Shown here piece after piece: positions 17,764 to 26,157 of a DNA stretch of 46,962 nucleotides. Under the pieces are notes generated by a model that saw only the letters and a program-made list of their open reading frames with translations, did no database searches and was not told the DNA's origin. How positions within the stretch are numbered: the first letter of the stretch is position 1; every line of letters starts with the position of its first letter. A program made the position numbers and the translations under genes. Origin of the DNA: Planctomycetota bacterium (GTDB lineage Bacteria; Planctomycetota; Phycisphaerae; Phycisphaerales; SM1A02); assembly GCA_022568135.1 (NCBI GenBank), contig JADFFQ010000028.1, forward strand, positions 1-46,962, read 5' to 3'.

Positions 17764-19827
17764 ATGAAGACGAAGAGACCGCGCCGATTGCGAACTCGGG
17801 GATCGTCGGCCAAGAGTGCCGGTCGTCGGCGATTTATAACGCCTGAGGATCTGCTGCGGTTTCGCCTGGTCTCGGATCCACAGGTTTCGCCCGATGGCAG
17901 CGATATCGTGTTCGTCGTCAAGCACGTGGGGCAGAAGAATGAATACGTCTCGAATCTGTGGATGGCCCCCACGGACGGAGGTGAGCCAAGCCAATTCACC
18001 AACGGCAGCAAAGACTCGCATCCGCGCTGGTCGCCGGAGGGTGATCGGATCGCGTTTCTCTGCGGCCGCGACAAGCACAAGCCGCAGATCTATACGATTT
18101 CCGCCGAAGGAGGGGAAGCGGTTGCGCTCACGCAGTTGCCGCAAGGATCGATCAGCACATTCAGATGGTCTCCAGACGGCCGGATGATCGCGCTGAGTTT
18201 CCGCCGCCACGACGCGCAGTGGACCGAGACCGCCAAGAAGGACAGGCAGGAGAAAGGCCTCAGTGATCCCCCACGAGTGATCGACGATTGGTGGTATCGC
18301 CTTGACGGCGACGGCTACTTCGACGCTCAGCGATATCAGCTCTACCTCGTCGATACGACCACCGGGAAGCACCGCAAGATCTACACCAAGGACACGCTCG
18401 GCTTCTTCAGCTTTGATTTCTCGCCCGACTCCAAGAAGCTCGCGATCACCACCAATCAGGACCGCAAAGCGATGATCCGGCCGTGGACGGATCAAATCAT
18501 TATCCTCAACGTTGCCACCAACAAGATCAAGAAGGTGCCCGATCTTCCCCTGGGCCCAAAGGACGCAGTCGCCTGGTCGCCCGACGGCAGATTCCTGGCC
18601 TATGCCTCTCGCGAAGGTAAGGACTCGACCTACAGCACCGAGAACCTCGAGCTGTGGGTCTGTGATCCGATCAAGGGCAACCCAAAGAGCCTCACCGCGC
18701 GCGAGGACCACTGTCTCATGGCCGCTCCAATGTCGGACACCGCTGAGGTGGACTTCGCCGCTCACCTCCTATGGAGCTCAAACAGCAGGCGAATCTACAT
18801 GCAGCTCGGGTGGCACGGCGAATCGCACCTGGCGTCTGTGCCGCGGCGCGGTGGCCGGATCAACTTCCATACCACCGGGCCGCGCGTCTATTCGCTGGGG
18901 AATCTCTCACAGGACGGTCGGACGATGGCCATGATCGTCGGTTCGGTCACCGCGCTCGACGAGGTTTGCGTCGCCGATTTGACCGGCCACGACGCGACCA
19001 TAAGAGCCGTGACCAATCTCAATCGCAAGCTGCTGGGCGAGCTGGAGCTTTCAAAACCGACATCGCGATGGGTCAAGGCCGCTGACGGAACGAAGATTCA
19101 GCTCTGGGTGATGCTCCCACCCCGTCGCTCCCACCGAAGGAAACATCCGGCGGCGCTTGAGATCCACGGCGGGCCGCACGCGCAATACGGCGTTGGATTC
19201 TTTCATGAATTCCAGGTGCTCGTCGCGGCCGGGTACGTCATTTTCTTCTCCAATCCGCGGGGGAGCAAGGGCTACGGCCGGGATCACTGCGCCGCGATCC
19301 GCGGCTCCTGGGGCGGCGCCGACTGGATCGACATTCAGACTGTGATCGAATTCATGAAGCGTCAGCCGTTCGTCAACGCACAACGCATGGGCGTGATGGG
19401 CGGAAGCTATGGCGGATACATGACCAACTGGGCCATCGGCCACACGCAAGAGTTCGCCGCCGCGATCACCGATCGGTGCGTTTCGAATCTGCACAGCATG
19501 TTCGGCACGAGCGACTTCACTGAAGCGCCGGACCGCTACTGGCCGGGCAACTCGTGGGATCGGCCGGAATCCTTATGGGAGCGGAGCCCGCTGAAGCATT
19601 TGGGCAATGCAAAGACGCCGACGCTCATCATCCATAGCGAAGGTGATCTGCGATGCAACATTGAGCAGGCGGAACAGGTGTTCACCGCCCTGAAGCTGCG
19701 AAACGTGCCGACGCGATTCGTTCGCTATCCGCGTTCAACCAGCCATGGATTCAGCCGTGCCGGGCCGCCCGACCTACGCCTGCATCGGCTCCACCAGATT
19801 CTTTCGTGGTGGAAGAAGTATTTGTGA
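17764..19827 (+). CDS. S9 family serine peptidase (acylaminoacyl-peptidase / DPP-like)
   Basis: The ATG at 17764 has AGGAG 8 bases upstream. The 687-residue protein has an N-terminal beta-propeller of WD40-like/TolB-like blades (VSPDGSDIVFVVKHVG, HPRWSPEGDRIAFLCGRDKH, STFRWSPDGRMIALSFR, VAWSPDGRFLAYASREGK). A C-terminal alpha/beta-hydrolase domain follows. The catalytic triad is complete: Ser548 in GGSYGGYMTNW, Asp628 in HSEGDLRCNIEQ, and His661 in STSHGFSRAG. No signal peptide is seen, and a basic N-terminus precedes RRFITPEDLLRFRLVSDPQV. It should be a cytoplasmic oligopeptidase that trims short peptides. It lies divergent from the deacylase gene. Confidence 0.93.
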   Translation: MKTKRPRRLRTRGSSAKSAGRRRFITPEDLLRFRLVSDPQVSPDGSDIVFVVKHVGQKNEYVSNLWMAPTDGGEPSQFTNGSKDSHPRWSPEGDRIAFLCGRDKHKPQIYTISAEGGEAVALTQLPQGSISTFRWSPDGRMIALSFRRHDAQWTETAKKDRQEKGLSDPPRVIDDWWYRLDGDGYFDAQRYQLYLVDTTTGKHRKIYTKDTLGFFSFDFSPDSKKLAITTNQDRKAMIRPWTDQIIILNVATNKIKKVPDLPLGPKDAVAWSPDGRFLAYASREGKDSTYSTENLELWVCDPIKGNPKSLTAREDHCLMAAPMSDTAEVDFAAHLLWSSNSRRIYMQLGWHGESHLASVPRRGGRINFHTTGPRVYSLGNLSQDGRTMAMIVGSVTALDEVCVADLTGHDATIRAVTNLNRKLLGELELSKPTSRWVKAADGTKIQLWVMLPPRRSHRRKHPAALEIHGGPHAQYGVGFFHEFQVLVAAGYVIFFSNPRGSKGYGRDHCAAIRGSWGGADWIDIQTVIEFMKRQPFVNAQRMGVMGGSYGGYMTNWAIGHTQEFAAAITDRCVSNLHSMFGTSDFTEAPDRYWPGNSWDRPESLWERSPLKHLGNAKTPTLIIHSEGDLRCNIEQAEQVFTALKLRNVPTRFVRYPRSTSHGFSRAGPPDLRLHRLHQILSWWKKYL

Positions 19828-19956
19828 AGCCGCCGTCGTCATCGGCCACCCAGCCGCCGGCGCCCCAAGGGACTGGCCCGCACCATTTGGATGTGCTAGA
19901 CTCGCCCTGCGGGCGAAGCGGAACGCTCAGCCCCCCGCGAAAGGCACGCCGCAGCC

Positions 19957-20607
19957 ATGACCCAGGTCTCATCACCCCCAACCACCGGCGACGGGGAGCA
20001 TCCAGCTCCGCGCGACGAGCGCGTCGTCGATCAGCGCACCGCTGACGCCATGCAGCACGTCCGGGGTCTACTGGAGTTTATCGGTGAGGATCCCAATCGA
20101 GAGGGCTTACGCGGCACGCCCAGGCGTGTGGTCGGCACCCTGGAGGAGCACTTCCGCGGCTATCAGGAGGACCCCAAGCAGTACCTGTCAAGTACCTTCA
20201 CGGACACAACTCGCTACAGCGAGCTGGTGCTGGTCAGCGACATCGAGCTCTATAGCCACTGCGAGCACCATATGGTGCCGTTCGTCGGCAAGGCACATGT
20301 CGCCTACATCCCCGATGGGCGAATGATCGGCATCTCCAAGCTCGCGCGGGTGGTGGACGTATTTGCGAAGCGCCTGCAAGTGCAGGAGAGACTGACCGCC
20401 CAGATCGCCGACGCCATTCAGGAGGTTCTGCAACCCCAGGGGGTCGGGGTGATCCTCAAGTGTCAGCACTTCTGCATGTGCTATCGCGGCGTGAAGAAGC
20501 CCGGCTCGTGGACCACCACCAGCAAGCTGCACGGCTCGTTCCTCAAGAGCGCCGCGTCGCGCATGGAGCTGTTCACCCTCATCGGGATGAAGCAAGCGGT
20601 CGGGTAA
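19957..20607 (+). CDS. folE: GTP cyclohydrolase I
   Basis: The 216-residue enzyme converts GTP to 7,8-dihydroneopterin triphosphate, the first step of folate (and pterin) synthesis. The zinc ligands are Cys102 and His105 in SHCEHHMVPF and Cys173 in KCQHFCMCYRG. Family signatures include IGEDPNREGLRGTPRRV, GKAHVAYIP, IGISKLARVVDVFAKRLQVQ and the catalytic-region QERLTAQIADAI. The N-terminal ~30 residues (TTGDGEHPAPRDERVVD) are a variable extension. The gene follows the S9 peptidase by 129 bp and converges on kbl. Confidence 0.97.
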   Translation: MTQVSSPPTTGDGEHPAPRDERVVDQRTADAMQHVRGLLEFIGEDPNREGLRGTPRRVVGTLEEHFRGYQEDPKQYLSSTFTDTTRYSELVLVSDIELYSHCEHHMVPFVGKAHVAYIPDGRMIGISKLARVVDVFAKRLQVQERLTAQIADAIQEVLQPQGVGVILKCQHFCMCYRGVKKPGSWTTTSKLHGSFLKSAASRMELFTLIGMKQAVG

Positions 20608-20634
20608 GCTGCCCAGCGCATCAACGCTTGCGGC

Positions 20635-21873
20635 TTAGCGCGTTTCCGCCTTCAGCTTCCTCAAGCAATCAACGAGCTGATCGAGGTGCACCTTCTCATG
20701 CGCCGCGGAGATCTGCACCCGCAGGCGGGCGGTGCCCTCGGGCACGACCGGGTAGCCGAAGCCGATGACGAAGACGCCCATTTCCAGCAAGCGCTTGCTC
20801 ATCGAGATCGCCTTGGCGGTGTCCCCGACAATAATCGGGCAGATCGCGGTGGGCGATTCGAGCACTTCAAACCCGACGGCGGCAATGCCCTTGCGTGCAT
20901 AGGCGACGTTCTCGCGCAGTTTTGCAACGCGCTGCGGCTCGCGCATCAGGATCTCGATCGCCATGTTGGCTGAGCAGGCGATGGTGATGGGCAGGGCGTT
21001 GGAAAACAGCGTCGGCCGGCCACGCTGCACGATCATGTCAATGCCGCGCCTGGCCCCGGCCAGGTACCCGCCCGCCCCGCCGCCGAGAGCCTTGCCAAGT
21101 GTCCCGGCATAGAAATCGATCGCGTCGCCGGGCATGCCGTGGTGCTCGTGCGTGCCCCGGCCGGTGGGTCCCATCACGCCCGTGCCGTGCGAGTCGTCCA
21201 CCACCAGCAGGGCGTTGAACTTGTCGCATAGCTTTCGCAGTTCAGGGAGCTTCGCGATATCACCCTCCATGGAGAACACGCCGTCGGTGACGACCCACAT
21301 GGCGCCGGTGACCTCGGGGTTGTTGCGTGCTTTGTCCAATGCCTCGCGCGCGGCGCCCATGTCACTATGTTTGAAGACAGTGCGGTGCACGCCCTTCTTG
21401 ATGCCCACGGCCAGCCGCATGCTGTCGATGATGCAGGCGTGGTTGAGCTCATCAGAGATGATGATGTCGCCCGGCTCGCAGAGTGTGGGGAAGAGCGCCT
21501 CGGCGGCGGTCCAGCACGAGACGAAGCTGTACGCCGCCTCCACGCCGAGGAACTTCGCGATCGTCCTTTCGAGCCTCTCGTGCGGCTCGAACGTTCCGCA
21601 AATGAAACGGACCGACGCAGTGCCGGCCCCGTACTTCTCGATGCCTTCGATCGCGGCTCGCTTGACCTGCGGATGGTTGGCGAGGCCGAGATAGTTGTTG
21701 GAGCAGAAGCACGCGACCTCGCCGTACCCGCGGAGTTTCACCGTGGCATCCATCGGCCCTTCAATGGTCTGAAGCACCTTGACCTGCCCGGTGTCCTTGA
21801 GTTGGGCCAAGACCTCATCGGTGCGGTTGGCAAACACATTCGGCCCGCGAACCTGCGTCGTTGTGGTGGTCAT
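20635..21873 (-). CDS. kbl: Glycine C-acetyltransferase (2-amino-3-ketobutyrate CoA ligase)
   Basis: This 412-residue PLP enzyme of the alpha-oxoamine synthase family cleaves 2-amino-3-oxobutyrate with CoA to glycine and acetyl-CoA. Visible hallmarks are CFCSNNYLGLANHPQV, YGAGTASVRFICGT, the DELNHACIIDSMRL segment, VTDGVFSMEGD, VVDDSHGTGVMGPTGRGTHE and the Schiff-base Lys in AGTLGKALGGGAGGY (about residue 260). The C-terminal part ends RLRVQISAAHEKVHLDQL. GAGAG precedes the ATG at 21873. The SDR-type threonine dehydrogenase encoded about 660 bp upstream on the same strand would supply its substrate. KBL is favoured over 7-keto-8-aminopelargonate synthase because of that neighbour and the SVRFICGT/EHHGMPGDAID segments. 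Confidence 0.93.
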   Translation of the reverse strand: MTTTTTQVRGPNVFANRTDEVLAQLKDTGQVKVLQTIEGPMDATVKLRGYGEVACFCSNNYLGLANHPQVKRAAIEGIEKYGAGTASVRFICGTFEPHERLERTIAKFLGVEAAYSFVSCWTAAEALFPTLCEPGDIIISDELNHACIIDSMRLAVGIKKGVHRTVFKHSDMGAAREALDKARNNPEVTGAMWVVTDGVFSMEGDIAKLPELRKLCDKFNALLVVDDSHGTGVMGPTGRGTHEHHGMPGDAIDFYAGTLGKALGGGAGGYLAGARRGIDMIVQRGRPTLFSNALPITIACSANMAIEILMREPQRVAKLRENVAYARKGIAAVGFEVLESPTAICPIIVGDTAKAISMSKRLLEMGVFVIGFGYPVVPEGTARLRVQISAAHEKVHLDQLVDCLRKLKAETR

Positions 21874-22029
21874 AGAACACTCTCACCGCGAACAAGCGGT
21901 CGCAGCAAGGGCGCATTCTACAAACTCACCCCAGCGTCCGCCACCATGGGCGGGACTCCGGTACGCTCATCGGGGGTAGATCGGTATCCTGTCGCCGGAA
22001 TTACTCCACATCTTCAAGGAAACGACATC

Positions 22030-22506
22030 GTGACCCCTGTCGTTCAATCCCGAGGCGGTGTTCCGATCCGGCTGACCGCGGAGCGGTGGACGCACATCGT
22101 GGAGGAGCATGCCGAGCTGGCCGGGATGCGCGAGGAGGTTCTGGAGACGGTAACAGATGCAGAGCGCGTGGTTGAGGGACAAGGGGGAGAACTTCTTGCC
22201 GTGCGTACGATGGAACAAGGTAGGGCGATGGTGGTAGTATATCGGGAGGTAGAGGCAACAGATATGGCCCCCCACGAAATAGCCGCGTATCTTGACCTCG
22301 TGCCTGCTCTACTGCGCTCGCCGCATCAATACATCTGGTCGTCTTACGACGCCGAGGCAGACGTGCTTTACATCAACTTCAAGAAGCCGGCACGCGCCAC
22401 GGACAGTGAACTGACGGATGATGATGTTATCATTCGTTACGAGGACGATGAGGTTATTGGTCTCACCATTCTTCACGCGAGCAAGCGCAAGCCTCGGGCG
22501 GCATAG
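22030..22506 (+). CDS. Fusion of truncated PBECR-like nuclease domain and DUF2283
   Basis: The open frame extends far upstream antisense to kbl, but the real start is the GTG at 22030, preceded by AAGGA. Residues ~12-78 (IRLTAERWTHIVEEHAELAG to GRAMVVVYREV) match the family of small phage/TA-like nuclease-fold proteins often found next to DUF2283. The domain stops before its usual last strand (DGFIITAFL-type). Residues ~79-158 are a complete DUF2283 protein (WSSYDAEADVLYINFKKPAR, then SELTDDDVIIRYEDDEVIGL). These are usually two adjacent genes. An ATG at 22264 with AGAGG upstream could still start DUF2283 on its own. The family names are from motif memory. Confidence 0.7.
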   Translation: MTPVVQSRGGVPIRLTAERWTHIVEEHAELAGMREEVLETVTDAERVVEGQGGELLAVRTMEQGRAMVVVYREVEATDMAPHEIAAYLDLVPALLRSPHQYIWSSYDAEADVLYINFKKPARATDSELTDDDVIIRYEDDEVIGLTILHASKRKPRAA

Positions 22507-22537
22507 GGTCGCAGTTGCACCTTCACCTACGGCCAAC

Positions 22538-23626
22538 CTATGACTTTGCGTACCGCGCCGTGACATTCGGGACCAGGTACTCCTCGAACGCGCTGCGGAG
22601 GTCGTGTTTGGGCGAGTAACCCCAATCAGTACGGGCGGCAGTGTCATCCACATCCACCGGCCAGGAGTCCACGATCGCCTGTCGCTGCGGGTCGGGCTCG
22701 AAGGAGATCCGGGCCGCAGGAAAATACTCGCGCACCAGGTCGGCAAACTCGGCGGCCGAAGGATTGAAGCTCGTCACGTTGTACACGCAGCGGCTCAGAT
22801 GCCCCGCGTCCGCACCGGCCAGCCGCAGGAACGCCTCGATCGCATCGGGCATCGTCATGAACGCCATGCGGGTGTCGGGGCGTACGAAACATGCATACGG
22901 CTTGCCCTCCGCAGCGGCATGGACCATCTGGGCCGCAAAATCGCTGGTCCCCCCGCAGGGGACGGTCTCAGCACTGATCAGGCCGGGAAAGCGAATACAG
23001 CGAAAGTCGAGAATGTGGTCCATCCGATCCTGGGCAAGCTGGCGGTAATGACGGGCGTAATACCGGCCAAGGTTCTCGCAGTACACCTTGTTGCAGCCGT
23101 ACATCGTTGTGGGTTGGAGGTATTGATCCTCGCCGATCGCCCCGGCCCGGTTCTTGGTCTTCAGGTCGCCCAGCCCATACACCGCAATCGAGCTGGGGAA
23201 CATGAACCTGACGCGCTTACCGTGCGAGCGGGCCTGGTCGGCGGCCAGGCGCAGCAGATTGAACATCCCCCCGACGTTGACTGCGTGCGCTGCCTCGGGC
23301 ACAAACTCCGTTCGAGTGCTGAGCAACGCAGCAAGATGGTAGACCTCGGTGATCTCGTACATGGACTGGAGACGTCCAAGCAACGCCGTCTCGCAGATGT
23401 CGCCGACATAGGTCTCGCGGCATAGCGCCCGCTGACGGTCGTCCAACGCTCGAATGTCGATCGCAATGATGTCCTTGCGACCGGCTGCGTGTAGCGCCGC
23501 AATCAGCCCGTGGCCGACCTCGCCGCCGGCCCCCGTGACCAGCGTGGCGATGTCTCGGCGGACCCCCCGTTCAGAAGGTGCTGATTGGCTCGCGGCCATG
23601 ACTTCGCTCGTCTCGGTTACGGTCAT
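22538..23626 (-). CDS. NAD-dependent epimerase/dehydratase, threonine 3-dehydrogenase type
   Basis: This is a 362-residue extended SDR with the Rossmann motif TGAGGEVGHGLIAALH, the catalytic Ser region FMFPSSIAVYGLGDLK, the YxxxK motif in TTMYGCNKVYCENLGRYY, and the segment RCIRFPGLISAETVPCGGTS. That segment is characteristic of the SDR-type L-threonine dehydrogenases. The enzyme oxidises threonine to 2-amino-3-oxobutyrate with NAD, and Kbl then makes glycine and acetyl-CoA. The ~24-residue N-terminal extension before RRDIATLVTGAGG could be shortened by starting at the ATG at 23599. The convergent nuclease/DUF2283 gene sits between it and kbl. Confidence 0.88.
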   Translation of the reverse strand: MTVTETSEVMAASQSAPSERGVRRDIATLVTGAGGEVGHGLIAALHAAGRKDIIAIDIRALDDRQRALCRETYVGDICETALLGRLQSMYEITEVYHLAALLSTRTEFVPEAAHAVNVGGMFNLLRLAADQARSHGKRVRFMFPSSIAVYGLGDLKTKNRAGAIGEDQYLQPTTMYGCNKVYCENLGRYYARHYRQLAQDRMDHILDFRCIRFPGLISAETVPCGGTSDFAAQMVHAAAEGKPYACFVRPDTRMAFMTMPDAIEAFLRLAGADAGHLSRCVYNVTSFNPSAAEFADLVREYFPAARISFEPDPQRQAIVDSWPVDVDDTAARTDWGYSPKHDLRSAFEEYLVPNVTARYAKS

Positions 23627-23778
23627 CGCTTCTCACCCGTTGCGGCTTGGGCATTGTACGAACAACGGGCGTCCGAGGTGCGGCACCGGCCAAGCGATTC
23701 GGCCGCATTGGGGCTCGGGCAGCTGTCGCAAACGCCGGCTCAACCGACCAAGTCAGTCCGATGTGCTACGCTGAGGGT

Positions 23779-24591
23779 ATGGCCGATACGTCCGAGCCGA
23801 TCGCGCTTTCGGTGGTCGCCGCTGCCCACAATGAGCAGGGCAACGTGGCCCGGCTTGTCGAGCAGATCGTCGCTGCGCTCGAACCGACGCAGCTCGGCTA
23901 CGAGATCATCATCGTTGATGACGGCTCGACCGACCGCACCCTCGCCATGCTCAAGCAGTTGCGCACCCGTTGTGATCGACTTCGAGTGCTGCGCATGATT
24001 GGAACGCCGGCGGATCGGGGTCTCGGTCAATCAGCGGCATTCCATGCGGGGTTCCGAGCGGCTTGCGGCGAGCTGATCGCGCTGCTCGATGCCGACTGTC
24101 AGAACGACCCGGCGGACATTCCGGCGATGCTCCAGATACTCCGAAGCAGCGGGGCCGACATGGTCCAGGGCGACCGTTCATTCGACCGACGCGACAGCCG
24201 GCTTCGTCAGGTGAGCTCTCTGGTCGGACGCCTGTTCCGCCGATGGCTGCTGGGTGACACCATTCGCGACACGGGATGCTCGCTTCGTGTGATGCGGCGT
24301 GAGGTCGCTCTGGCCCTGCCGCTGGAGTTTCGCGGGATGCACCGCTTCATTCCCCTCACCGCCCGACAACTGGGATACAACGTGGTTGAAATGCCGGTGC
24401 ACCATCGCCCGCGAACCGCCGGCACCACCAAGTACGGCATACGAAACCGGGCGATTCCGGGATTGATCGACTGCTTCGCCGTGCGATGGATGCGCAACCG
24501 TCGCCGGCCCGTTCGATGTGAAGAGATCGAATCGCCGGCCTCTCCAACCGTTTCTACTCCCACCGCTGATCGAGAAAAGGCCACAACATGA
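23779..24591 (+). CDS. Family 2 glycosyltransferase, polyprenyl-phosphate sugar transferase type
   Basis: The 270-residue GT-A enzyme has SVVAAAHNEQGNVARLVEQI at its start, EIIIVDDGSTDRTLAMLKQL for the nucleotide-sugar site, and ALLDADCQNDPADIPAMLQI as the DxD-like metal motif. QGDRSFDRRDSRLRQVSSLV is the acceptor loop, followed by IRDTGCSLRVMRREVALALP. It resembles dolichyl/undecaprenyl-phosphate mannose or glucose synthases but lacks the C-terminal membrane helices, so it may be a soluble form. The ATG at 23779 was chosen because homology begins just after it; its Shine-Dalgarno is poor. Its stop overlaps the next start (ATGA), so the membrane protein that follows is translationally coupled. 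Confidence 0.88.
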   Translation: MADTSEPIALSVVAAAHNEQGNVARLVEQIVAALEPTQLGYEIIIVDDGSTDRTLAMLKQLRTRCDRLRVLRMIGTPADRGLGQSAAFHAGFRAACGELIALLDADCQNDPADIPAMLQILRSSGADMVQGDRSFDRRDSRLRQVSSLVGRLFRRWLLGDTIRDTGCSLRVMRREVALALPLEFRGMHRFIPLTARQLGYNVVEMPVHHRPRTAGTTKYGIRNRAIPGLIDCFAVRWMRNRRRPVRCEEIESPASPTVSTPTADREKATT

Positions 24592-24995
24592 TGAACGCTG
24601 CTCTGATCGCTACCGGTCTCGGTGAGTCCAGCGGCCAGTCGTCCCCGAGCAACTGGGTGCAACAGTGGCTTGATGTGAATCAGACCTGGGAAGCCTGGTG
24701 GCTTCTGCTCGGTCTGGCGGCGCAGGCCGTCTTTTTCGGACGCTGGATCGTCCAGTGGATTGCCGCCGAGCGTCAGCAGGCATCGGTCATGCCGATCCTC
24801 TTCTGGTGGTGCAGTCTGCTGGGGGCCAGCATGCTCATGATCTACTTCATTGGGCGCCGAGAGCCGATCGGCATCCTCGGCCAGGCCGTGGGCTGGCTTG
24901 TCTACAGCCGCAACTTGTATCTGATCAAGGTGAAGCAGGCGCATCCAACGCAAGGTTCTCAACCAACGCCGCAGACAGGTCCGCCGGAATCGTGA
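24588..24995 (+). CDS. LAB_N domain membrane protein (lipid-A-disaccharide synthase N-terminal-like)
   Basis: The 135-residue protein has three transmembrane helices (WWLLLGLAAQAVFFGRWIVQ, FWWCSLLGASMLMIYFIG and PIGILGQAVGWLVYSRNLYL). The conserved GRWIVQWIAAERQQASVMPI and RREPIGILGQ patterns belong to the LAB_N family. Such stand-alone proteins commonly accompany GT2 glycosyltransferases acting on lipid-linked sugars. AAAAGG lies 7 bases before the ATG. The start overlaps the stop of the glycosyltransferase gene. By pairing, it may anchor the transferase or flip or carry its lipid-linked product; this is inference. It is a small-multidrug-resistance-like fold and lacks any catalytic LpxB domain. 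Confidence 0.88.
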   Translation: MMNAALIATGLGESSGQSSPSNWVQQWLDVNQTWEAWWLLLGLAAQAVFFGRWIVQWIAAERQQASVMPILFWWCSLLGASMLMIYFIGRREPIGILGQAVGWLVYSRNLYLIKVKQAHPTQGSQPTPQTGPPES

Positions 24996-25116
24996 TCGCC
25001 CAGCCCAAGGTGCGGATTTGTCGGCAAAGTCTCCCGCATTTTGGGCCGATTCGAGGGATGCCCGAACCCTCGACTCGTCCTGTGCTCAACACCTTTCACG
25101 CCTGGTCGGCTGGGAT

Positions 25117-26097
25117 ATGTCAAACCGTACAATCAGGCGCCAACCCGCAAAGGCTGGGGCGGATCTGACCGCCCGTTTGTGGGTTCTGGCTGGTCTCCTG
25201 GGGATCACCGCAGGCATCGGCGTCGTGGTGACCGGGCGGCTGGGCCACTTGTCGGGGGCAGTTGAGGCACTGATCGCTGTCGCGCTGGGCTGGCTGACCA
25301 TGCTCGCCTTTGCCCCGTGGAGACAGATGAAGAAAATTTTCGATGATCGCGCCGAGATTCGAAAGCTGACGCGGTGCGTGCGGCAGATCAACCGTGATCA
25401 CCGCAGCGAGCCGTTGCGAAAGCTCCTGACCGACCGCAGCGACGGGATTGGCGAACTCAGCCGAGCCATCTACGACACCCTCGCCGCAGCCACCGGTCAT
25501 CGCCTCCAAGCACGTCTGCTGCGTCGCACGATGGATCATTCCATCCGCCGAGGCACCGATCGGGCCGCCAGTCACCTCCAGCGGCAGGTCGAGACTGATC
25601 CCCTCACCTCGCTGGGCAATCGCGGAGCGCTGCGGGCCCAGATTGAACGGCTTCTCGGTTCAGCCAAGCGCGGCGATGGGTCGCTGAGCGTGCTCATGAT
25701 CGACGTTGACCAGTTCAAGCAAATCAATGATCGACTTGGTCATGAAGCGGGCGATCAATGCCTGGCCTACCTCGGCAGGCAACTGCAATCGGGCCTGCGT
25801 CGCGGAGACTTTGCGTTTCGGATCGGCGGCGATGAATTCATCGTGCTGATACCGGACCAGCCGATCGAAGTGGCCAAGAGCGTTGCCGGACGCATCAGCT
25901 CGTCCTTTTCCCAGATGCCCTGGCCGCACGCGCAGCCGAGCCGGCCCACCCTCAGCATCGGCGCAGCGTCGGCCCTGTCGAGCAAGGTCGCCGACCCGCA
26001 GGAGCTGCTCCGACGCGCCGATGAAGCGATGTACGCCGCCAAGCGCTCCGGCCGAGCGCGAATCGTCGCCTACGATGATCTGCGCAGCGCCGCGTGA
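25117..26097 (+). CDS. Membrane-anchored diguanylate cyclase
   Basis: This 326-residue protein has two N-terminal membrane helices (WVLAGLLGITAGIGVVVTG and ALIAVALGWLTMLAFAP), a ~110-residue helical linker, and a GGDEF domain from about residue 165 (ETDPLTSLGNRGALRAQIER). The active site is intact: MIDVDQFKQINDRLGHEAGD and RIGGDEF, with GGDEF at 237-241. An RRGD sequence five residues before GGDEF fits the RxxD product-inhibition site. The enzyme should make c-di-GMP from two GTP. No sensor domain is visible. The upstream frame is open but not homologous, so I chose the ATG at 25117. It converges on the dockerin-like protein gene. Confidence 0.93.
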   Translation: MSNRTIRRQPAKAGADLTARLWVLAGLLGITAGIGVVVTGRLGHLSGAVEALIAVALGWLTMLAFAPWRQMKKIFDDRAEIRKLTRCVRQINRDHRSEPLRKLLTDRSDGIGELSRAIYDTLAAATGHRLQARLLRRTMDHSIRRGTDRAASHLQRQVETDPLTSLGNRGALRAQIERLLGSAKRGDGSLSVLMIDVDQFKQINDRLGHEAGDQCLAYLGRQLQSGLRRGDFAFRIGGDEFIVLIPDQPIEVAKSVAGRISSSFSQMPWPHAQPSRPTLSIGAASALSSKVADPQELLRRADEAMYAAKRSGRARIVAYDDLRSAA

Positions 26098-26157
26098 GAC
26101 CATCATTCCGCCCGCGCACAAGACGGGCCAGACGACCCCGGCCGTATCTGCGCGCGC

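Noticed and set aside
21367..22029. A 379-codon plus-strand frame covering the antisense of kbl
   Set aside because: Only the part from the GTG at 22030 has recognisable domains and a Shine-Dalgarno. The part before it is the complement of the clearly coding kbl gene.
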